From NCBI RefSeq assembly GCF_008923205.2, contig NZ_WBMS02000012.1, positions 99,391 to 163,390 of the forward strand: a stretch of 64,000 nucleotides of DNA, in the 5' to 3' direction. This DNA is from Actinomadura physcomitrii. GTDB lineage: Bacteria > Actinomycetota > Actinomycetes > Streptosporangiales > Streptosporangiaceae. Below, piece by piece: positions 58,849 to 64,000 of this stretch. The number at the start of each line of letters is the position of its first letter. Position 1 is the stretch's first letter. Both the position numbers and the translations under genes were made by a program. The notes beneath the pieces were generated by a model, which made no database searches, had not been told where the DNA came from, and saw nothing but the letters and a program-made list of their open reading frames with translations.

Positions 58849-60078
58849 ATGGAGGACACCAGGGAACCGTCCGCGCCGGACGTGGAGGCCGCGTCGATCC
58901 TCGGGTTCGACCCGTTCGACCCCGCCTTCCACGCCGACCCCTACGCGCACTACCGGGGGCTCGCGGCGGCGGGCAGGCTGCAGCGGACCGCGGTCGGCCT
59001 GTGGGTCAGCACGTCCTACGAGCTGTGCGAGCAGGCGCTGCGAAACCCGCGTTTCGGACACCGGCCTGAGAACGGCGGCCTGTGGCGGGACGCGCCGCAG
59101 CGGAACCGGTCGTTCCTGACGATGGACCCTCCGGACCACACGCGGCTGCGCCGGCTCGTCAGCAAGGCGTTCACGCCGCGGCTGATCGAGCGGCTGCGGC
59201 CGCGCGTCGAGGAGCTGGTGGACGAGCTGCTGGACGCGGCGTCCGGCGACGTCGACCTGATCGCGGCGCTGGCGTACCCGCTGCCCGTCATCGTGATCAG
59301 CGAGATGCTGGGCGTCCCGCCGCGTGACCGGGACCTGTTCAAGGGCTGGTCGGACGCGCTCGCCCGCGGCCTCGACCCCGACTTCCTGCTGCCCGAGGCG
59401 GAGATCGCGCTGCGCGACGAGGCGCGCGCGGAGTTCGCCGCCTACTTCCGCGAGCTGGCCGCGCAGCGCCGCGCGGAGCCCCGCGACGACCTGCTGAGCG
59501 CACTGGTGGGCGTGTCGGACGGCGGCGACGTCCTGACGGAGGAGGAGCTGCTCGCGACGTGCGTGCTGCTGCTCGTCGCGGGCCACGAGACGACCGTCAA
59601 CCTGATCGGGAACGGGGCGCTGGCGCTCCTGCGGCACCCGGAGCAGCTCGCCGCGTTCCGGGACCGTCCGGAGAACGTCGCGGCGGCCGTGGAGGAGCTG
59701 CTGCGCTACGACCCGCCCGTGCAGCTGACGCTGCGGGCCGCGCTGGAGGACGTCGAGCTGGGCGGCACCCTGATCGAGCGGGGGCGGCTCGTCCTGCTGC
59801 TGACGGGCGCCGCGAACCGGGACCCGTCGGTGTTCGCCGATCCGGACCGCCTCGACCTGCTGCGCTACGCCGACGGACGGGACGCGCCGCGCCACCTGTC
59901 GTTCGGGCACGGCATCCACTTCTGCCTCGGCGCGCCGCTGGCCCGGCTGGAGGGGCGGATCGCGCTGAAGAAGCTGTTCGAGCGCGACGTGACCCTCGCC
60001 GCCGAGGACGGCGACCTGGTGTACCGGGACAACCTGGTGCTGCGGGGGCTGCGCGACCTGCCGATCCGGATCGGGTGA
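58849..60078 (+). CDS. Cytochrome P450
   Basis: 409 residues, the usual bacterial size. The I-helix is LLVAGHETTVN, the K-helix ExxR region is VEELLRYDPP, and the haem ligand loop is FGHGIHFCLGAPLARLE with the axial Cys. MDPPDHTRLRRLVSKAFTP is the conserved C-helix stretch. The substrate is unknown. ATG 58849 has no SD; TTGACA (58813-58818) with an 18-nt spacer to GTGACT, 6 nt before the ATG, indicates a leaderless message. No ferredoxin gene is adjacent. Confidence 0.95.
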   Translation: MEDTREPSAPDVEAASILGFDPFDPAFHADPYAHYRGLAAAGRLQRTAVGLWVSTSYELCEQALRNPRFGHRPENGGLWRDAPQRNRSFLTMDPPDHTRLRRLVSKAFTPRLIERLRPRVEELVDELLDAASGDVDLIAALAYPLPVIVISEMLGVPPRDRDLFKGWSDALARGLDPDFLLPEAEIALRDEARAEFAAYFRELAAQRRAEPRDDLLSALVGVSDGGDVLTEEELLATCVLLLVAGHETTVNLIGNGALALLRHPEQLAAFRDRPENVAAAVEELLRYDPPVQLTLRAALEDVELGGTLIERGRLVLLLTGAANRDPSVFADPDRLDLLRYADGRDAPRHLSFGHGIHFCLGAPLARLEGRIALKKLFERDVTLAAEDGDLVYRDNLVLRGLRDLPIRIG

Positions 60079-60081
60079 CCG

Positions 60082-60100
60082 GCAGGCCGCTTCTGCCTGC
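60082..60100. terminator. Hairpin between convergent P450 and lysS
   Basis: GCAGGC-CGCTTCT-GCCTGC, a 6-bp stem filling the 21-nt gap between the two convergent stop codons. Confidence 0.4.
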
Positions 60101-61590
60101 TACTCCGGCTTGACCAGCGGGAACAGGATCGTGTCCCGGATGCCCTTGCCGGTGAACGCCATGATCATCCGGTCGATGCCGGCGCCCAGCCCGCCGGTCG
60201 GCGGCATCGCGTACTCCAGCGCGCGCAGGAAGTCCTCGTCGAGCTGCATCGCCTCCGGGTCGCCGCCCGCCGCCAGCAGCGACTGCTCGGTGAGCCGGCG
60301 CCGCTGCTCGACCGGGTCGACCAGCTCGGAGTAGGCGGTGCCGAGCTCGGTGCCGAACCCGATCAGGTCCCACTTCTCGGTGAGCAGCGGCTCGCGCCGG
60401 TGCTGGCGGGTCAGCGGCGAGGTCTCCAGCGGGTAGTCCATGACGAACGTCGGCTGGACGAGGGTGTGCTCGATCAGCTCCTCGAAGATCTCCTGGACGA
60501 GCCTGCCCTGCCCCCACTTGGGGTCCCAGGTGATGCCGCGGGCGTCGGCGAGCTTGCGGACGGTCTCGATCGGCGTGTGCGGGGTGATCTCCTCGCCGAG
60601 CGCCTCCGACACCGACCCGTACAGCGTGATCCGCGGCCATTCGGGCAGGCCGAGGTCGATCTCGGCGCCGTCGTGGACGACCACGGACGTGCCGAGGGCC
60701 GCCACGACCGCCTTCTGGTACATGCGCTGGGTGAGGTCGGCCATGTCGTTGTAGTCGAGGTACGTCCCGTACGCCTCGAGCATGGTGAACTCGGGGTTGT
60801 GGGTGGAGTCGGCGCCCTCGTTGCGGAAGTTCCGGTTGATCTCGAAGACCTTCTCGATCCCGCCGACGACGAGCCGCTTCAGGTACAGCTCGATCGCGAT
60901 CCGCAGGTACAGATCCATGCCGTAGGCGTTGATGTGCGTCCTGAACGGACGCGCCGCCGCCCCGCCGTGGATCGGCTGCAGCATCGGGGTCTCGACCTCG
61001 AGGTACCCCTCCTCGTGCCAGAAGTCGCGGACGGCGCGCACGGTGGCGCTGCGGATCCGCGCCATCTTGCGGGCCTCGTCGTTGACGATCAGGTCGACGT
61101 AGCGCTGCCGCACCCGGGCCTCGGGGTCGGTGAGGCCGGCGTGCTTCTCCGGCAGCGGCCGCAGGCACTTGGAGGTGATCGCGAACCGGTCCGCCATGAC
61201 CGACAGCTCGCCGCGCCTGGAGGTGATCACCTCGCCCTCGACGCCGACGTGGTCGCCGAGGTCGACCTCGCGCTTCCAGAAGTCGAGCCGCTCCTGCCCC
61301 ACCTTGGCGAGCGACAGCATGATCTGCAGGTCGCCGGAGCCGTCCCGGATGGTGGCGAAGCACAGCTTGCCGGTGTTGCGGATCAGCATGACGCGACCGG
61401 TGACGCCGACCTTCTCGCCCGTCTCGGTGCCCGGCTCCAGGTCCGGGTGTTTCGCCCGGATCTCGGCGATCGTCGCCGTGCGCGGGAAGGTCACCGGGTA
61501 GGGGTCGACGCCGGCCTCGCGCAGGCGGTCGAGCTTCTCCCGGCGGACGCGCATCTGCTCCGGAAGGTCATCGAGGGTCTCGTCACTCAC
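60100..61590 (-). CDS. lysS: Lysyl-tRNA synthetase, class II
   Basis: 496 residues. The N-terminal OB-fold binds the anticodon (VTGRVMLIRNTGKLCFATIR). Motif 1 is in VRAVRDFWHEEGYLEVETPM, motif 2 in FEINRNFRNEGADSTHNPEF, and motif 3 in GLGAGIDRMIM. Acidic and Gly pattern FTMLEAY lies next to motif 2. The start is GTG 61590; instead of an SD, TAGCCT lies 6 nt upstream, suggesting leaderless translation of an essential gene. It is convergent with the P450 gene. Confidence 0.97.
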   Translation of the reverse strand: MSDETLDDLPEQMRVRREKLDRLREAGVDPYPVTFPRTATIAEIRAKHPDLEPGTETGEKVGVTGRVMLIRNTGKLCFATIRDGSGDLQIMLSLAKVGQERLDFWKREVDLGDHVGVEGEVITSRRGELSVMADRFAITSKCLRPLPEKHAGLTDPEARVRQRYVDLIVNDEARKMARIRSATVRAVRDFWHEEGYLEVETPMLQPIHGGAAARPFRTHINAYGMDLYLRIAIELYLKRLVVGGIEKVFEINRNFRNEGADSTHNPEFTMLEAYGTYLDYNDMADLTQRMYQKAVVAALGTSVVVHDGAEIDLGLPEWPRITLYGSVSEALGEEITPHTPIETVRKLADARGITWDPKWGQGRLVQEIFEELIEHTLVQPTFVMDYPLETSPLTRQHRREPLLTEKWDLIGFGTELGTAYSELVDPVEQRRRLTEQSLLAAGGDPEAMQLDEDFLRALEYAMPPTGGLGAGIDRMIMAFTGKGIRDTILFPLVKPE

Positions 61591-61641
61591 GGCCCAAGGC
61601 TATCCAGCCCGCCGGACGCACCGCGAACGAGTTCGGGGTGA

Positions 61642-62277
61642 TCGCCCGGCCCGGCCGCGACGAGGGGGCCGAGGTCGTTCCGCCGGACGATCGCGCCCGT
61701 CGCGGTCTGGACGTTCGCCGCGCCCGTCAGCGCCTTCGCGCTGCTGCCCGCGCTCGTCCCCGTCCACCACCTGCGGATCGCCTACGCGGGCGCGATCACC
61801 GGGCTCACCCCCGCGTCCGGCATGGCGGCGCAGCCCGTCGCCCGGCGGCTGGAGGCGCGGCACCCGCGGCTCGTCGCACGCGCCGGGCTCGGCGCGATCA
61901 CCTGCGGGCTGCTGCTCGCCGCGCTGACCGTCGCCGCCGGCCTGCCCGTCCTCAACGCCGTGACGACGGTCGTGCTCGGCGCCGGGTACGGGTTCGTGCT
62001 GACCTACGGCCTCGGCGCGGTCGCCCGCATCGCCGCGCCCGGCGGGCTGGCCGGCCTCACCGCCGTCGCCTATGCCCTGGTCTATGTGGGGATGTTCTCG
62101 CCGCTGCTGCTGACCGTCCTGGCGAAGGCGGTCCCGCTCGACGCGGCCCTGACCGCCATGGCGGTGCTGGCCGCCGCGTGCCTCGGCTACGTCTCCCGGC
62201 AGACCCGCGCCGCCGGGTGTACGGTCCCGGACGGGCGTGCCGTCCCCGACGTCAGGGAGTGTTCCGCTGGTAGATGA
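61642..62277 (+). pseudogene. 5'-truncated MFS transporter remnant
   Basis: An open frame of about 210 codons that encodes only the C-terminal half of a major-facilitator protein: FRRTIAPVAVWTFAAPVSAF, then helices ending at CLGYVSRQTRAAG, about six spans. The frame has no ATG, GTG or TTG before ATG 61822, which lies mid-helix, and no ribosome site. The 5' half is missing at the lysS promoter, and its end overlaps the convergent coaX gene by 26 nt. A decayed gene is more likely than a functional half transporter. Confidence 0.65.
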
Positions 62278-63034
62278 GCCGGAGCCCGATCAGGGTGAGC
62301 CACGGCTCGAACACGTCGATGCTGCGGGACTCCTCCAGCACCAGCGGCGCGAGGCCGCCGGTCGCGATCACGGTCACCTCGTCGGGGTCGTCGACCAGTT
62401 CCTCCGACATCCGCTCGACGATCCCGTCCACCTGCCCGGCGAACCCGAAGATGATCCCGGACTGCAGCGCCTCCACCGTGTTCTTCGCGATCACGCTGCG
62501 CGGCCGGACCAGCTCGATCTTGTGCAGCTGCGCGCCGCGCAAGGAGAGCGCGTCGATCGAGATCTCGATACCGGGCGCGATCGCGCCGCCGACGTACTCG
62601 CCCTTCGCCGAGACGGCGTCGAACGTCGTCGCGGTGCCGAAGTCGACCACGATCGCCGGGCCGCCGTGCGTGTGCACGGCGGCCAGCGCGTTCACGATGC
62701 GGTCGGCCCCGACCTCCTTGGGGTTGTCCATCCGGATGGGCACCCCCGTCTTGACCCCCGGCTCCACGATCACCGCCTGCACGTCGCCGTAGTAGCGGCG
62801 GCACATCTCCCGCATCTCGTGCAGGACGGACGGGACCGTGGAGCACAGCGCGATGCCGCTGATGTCGGTCTCGGCCAGCAGCGGGCTCTGCTGGACCAGC
62901 CCCTGCAGGACCACCGCGATCTCGTCGGCGGTACGCCGCGGATCGGTGTTGATCCTCCAGTGCTCGATCACCTCTTCGCCCTCGAACAGGCCGAGGACGG
63001 TGTGGGTGTTACCGACGTCGATGGTGAGCAGCAT
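62252..63034 (-). CDS. coaX: Type III pantothenate kinase
   Basis: CoaX phosphorylates pantothenate, the first step of coenzyme A synthesis. 260 residues. The ASKHA-fold motifs are LLTIDVGNTHTVLGLF (phosphate 1), VGADRIVNALAAV, VVDFGTATTFDAVS (phosphate 2), GAIAPGIEISIDAL and VIATGGLAPL (adenosine). RYYGDVQAVIVEPGVKTGV is the usual middle segment. ATG 63034 has GGGGA upstream. It is 14 nt downstream of nadC, forming a cofactor operon. Confidence 0.96.
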   Translation of the reverse strand: MLLTIDVGNTHTVLGLFEGEEVIEHWRINTDPRRTADEIAVVLQGLVQQSPLLAETDISGIALCSTVPSVLHEMREMCRRYYGDVQAVIVEPGVKTGVPIRMDNPKEVGADRIVNALAAVHTHGGPAIVVDFGTATTFDAVSAKGEYVGGAIAPGIEISIDALSLRGAQLHKIELVRPRSVIAKNTVEALQSGIIFGFAGQVDGIVERMSEELVDDPDEVTVIATGGLAPLVLEESRSIDVFEPWLTLIGLRLIYQRNTP

Positions 63035-63048
63035 CCGGTCCCCGCTGG

Positions 63049-63906
63049 TCAGGAGAAGTCAAGGCCGATGTCGAACACGCGCGCCGAGTGCGTCAGCGCA
63101 CCGACCGCAAGGTAGTCCACCCCGGTCACGGCGACGTCTCGGGCCCGCTCCAGGGTAAGCCCACCGCTGGCCTCGAGCTCCGCCCGGCCCGCCACGAGCC
63201 GCACCGCCTCGGCCATCTGCGCGTCGGTCATGTTGTCCAGCAGGATGCTCTTCGCGCCCACCGCGAGAGCCTCTTCGACCTGGTCAAGGGTGTCGCACTC
63301 CACCTGGACGTGCAGCGACGGGTACACCGCCCGGATCGCCTCGTAGGCCTTGGTGACGCTGCCGGCCGCCGCGACGTGGTTGTCCTTGATCAGCGCGGAG
63401 TCGTGCAGGCCCATCCGATGGTTGACGCCGCCGCCGCAGGCCACGGCGTACTTCTGGAGCGCGCGCAGGCCCGGCAGCGTCTTGCGGGTGTCGCGGACCC
63501 TCGCCTTGGTGCCCTCCATCGCGTCCGTCCAGCGCCGCGCGGCGGTCGCGATTCCGGACAGGTGCGTGAGCAGGTTCAGTGCCGTCCGTTCCGCGCGGAG
63601 CACGGCCCGGGTGGGGCCCTCGACGGAGATCAGCACCTGGCCGGGGGCGACCCGGTCGCCGTCCGCCGCCTTCGCCTCGTACGCGACGTCCAGCAGCTCG
63701 AACACGACCGCGGCCACCGGGATGCCGGCGACGACGCCCGCCTCGCGGGCCCGGAAGTCCCCGGCCGACGCGGCCTCCGGCGCGAAGATCGGTTCGCTGG
63801 TCACGTCGACCGGGCCGTCCTCGTCCAGGGCCGTCCGGACGAGGTTTTCCACAGTCTGTGGATCGAGCCCGGCGTCCTTGAGCTTCTGCGAGAGTTCGGG
63901 TGTCAC
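63049..63906 (-). CDS. nadC: Nicotinate-nucleotide pyrophosphorylase (quinolinate phosphoribosyltransferase)
   Basis: NadC converts quinolinate and PRPP to nicotinate mononucleotide in de novo NAD synthesis. 285 residues. Seen are ERTALNLLTHLSGIATAA, RDTRKTLPGLRALQKYAV, GGGVNHRMGLHDSALIKDNH, VQVECDTLDQVEEAL, ILLDNMTDAQ and ELEASGGLTL, the PRPP and quinolinate contacts. GTG 63906 overlaps the stop of the upstream gene (GTGA), so it is translationally coupled to it. Confidence 0.96.
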   Translation of the reverse strand: MTPELSQKLKDAGLDPQTVENLVRTALDEDGPVDVTSEPIFAPEAASAGDFRAREAGVVAGIPVAAVVFELLDVAYEAKAADGDRVAPGQVLISVEGPTRAVLRAERTALNLLTHLSGIATAARRWTDAMEGTKARVRDTRKTLPGLRALQKYAVACGGGVNHRMGLHDSALIKDNHVAAAGSVTKAYEAIRAVYPSLHVQVECDTLDQVEEALAVGAKSILLDNMTDAQMAEAVRLVAGRAELEASGGLTLERARDVAVTGVDYLAVGALTHSARVFDIGLDFS

Positions 63907-64000
63907 TCGTCGTTCCCTTCGAGAGGTTCGTATGCCGTCGTCAGGACGTTCCCCGCCAGCCGCGTGACCAGATGCCCGCGCCAGCCCGCGTCGGACCGTT
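63903..64000 (-). CDS. nadB: C-terminal end of a probable L-aspartate oxidase, cut by the window edge
   Basis: About 31 codons are visible: RSDAGWRGHLVTRLAGNV then LTTAYEPLEGNDE and TGA. The RxDxxWRxHL pattern resembles the C-terminus of L-aspartate oxidase, and nadB upstream of nadC is the usual actinobacterial order. Only the end is seen, so the call rests mostly on context. Its stop overlaps the nadC start by 4 nt. Confidence 0.6.
   Translation of the reverse strand, partial: RSDAGWRGHLVTRLAGNVLTTAYEPLEGNDE

Overview
The window is high-G+C DNA from a filamentous actinomycete. A member of the Streptosporangiales close to Actinomadura fits best. The reasons are strong G/C bias at codon third positions, many GTG and TTG starts, a developmental BldN-type sigma factor, Rex with its operator ahead of hemA-hemC-hemD-hemB, Lsr2, ClpC, DisA, a c-di-AMP riboswitch, and a gene order (proC, small HTH gene, bS22 ribosomal protein, epimerase, acyltransferase, SerB-like phosphatase, glutaredoxin, hemA/C/D/B) that matches the mycobacterial core order as I remember it. 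The genus is inference; no rRNA gene is present. Most of the window is chromosomal core, with a few accessory patches.

Layout. 1-10.5 kb: tetrapyrrole synthesis on the minus strand (rex, hemA, hemC, hemD/cobA fusion, hemB, hemL), interrupted by a membrane pseudokinase and a primase-polymerase-like gene. 10.6-14.3 kb: glutaredoxin and a membrane/ABM-domain protein facing bldN, a shortened anti-sigma-like ORF and a HAD phosphatase. 14.3-20.0 kb: a SARP-type regulator opposed by a DrrAB-type ABC exporter, then a Nudix gene. 20.0-22.65 kb: an accessory island with a DUF222/HNH endonuclease gene and a small unknown gene, bracketed by inverted copies of a palindromic element, one of which carries a cloverleaf-like insert. 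22.6-34.9 kb: metabolic and envelope genes, mostly minus strand (dienelactone hydrolase, LtrA, acyltransferase, epimerase, bS22, HTH protein, AcuC, ProC, proline dehydrogenase, LCP protein, GntR).

35-40.6 kb: a small GntR-linked locus ending in a perfect 27-bp palindrome, a second ABC exporter with TetR regulator and sugar-isomerase gene, a methyltransferase and a hydrolase. 40.6-46.5 kb: DNA-integrity genes radA, disA and mutY, a repeat tract resembling a decayed pentapeptide-repeat gene, and an in-frame Uma2/adenosine-deaminase chimera. 46.5-52.3 kb: Lrp/LysE pair, a wHTH-nucleotidyltransferase, clpC and lsr2. 53-57 kb: two RDD membrane proteins with argA, then a c-di-AMP (ydaO) riboswitch in front of an NlpC/P60 endopeptidase. 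57-64 kb: orphan LuxR HTH, LacI regulator with a cytochrome P450, lysS, a broken MFS gene, coaX, nadC and the end of a probable nadB.

How the parts work together. Rex ties NADH/NAD+ ratio to haem supply. DisA makes c-di-AMP, and a riboswitch about 12 kb away would sense it to set the level of a cell-wall hydrolase. proC and the proline dehydrogenase gene sit side by side. coaX, nadC and nadB form a cofactor cluster. A recurring feature is leaderless expression: at least eight genes have a -10-like hexamer exactly 6 nt before the start codon and no Shine-Dalgarno sequence.
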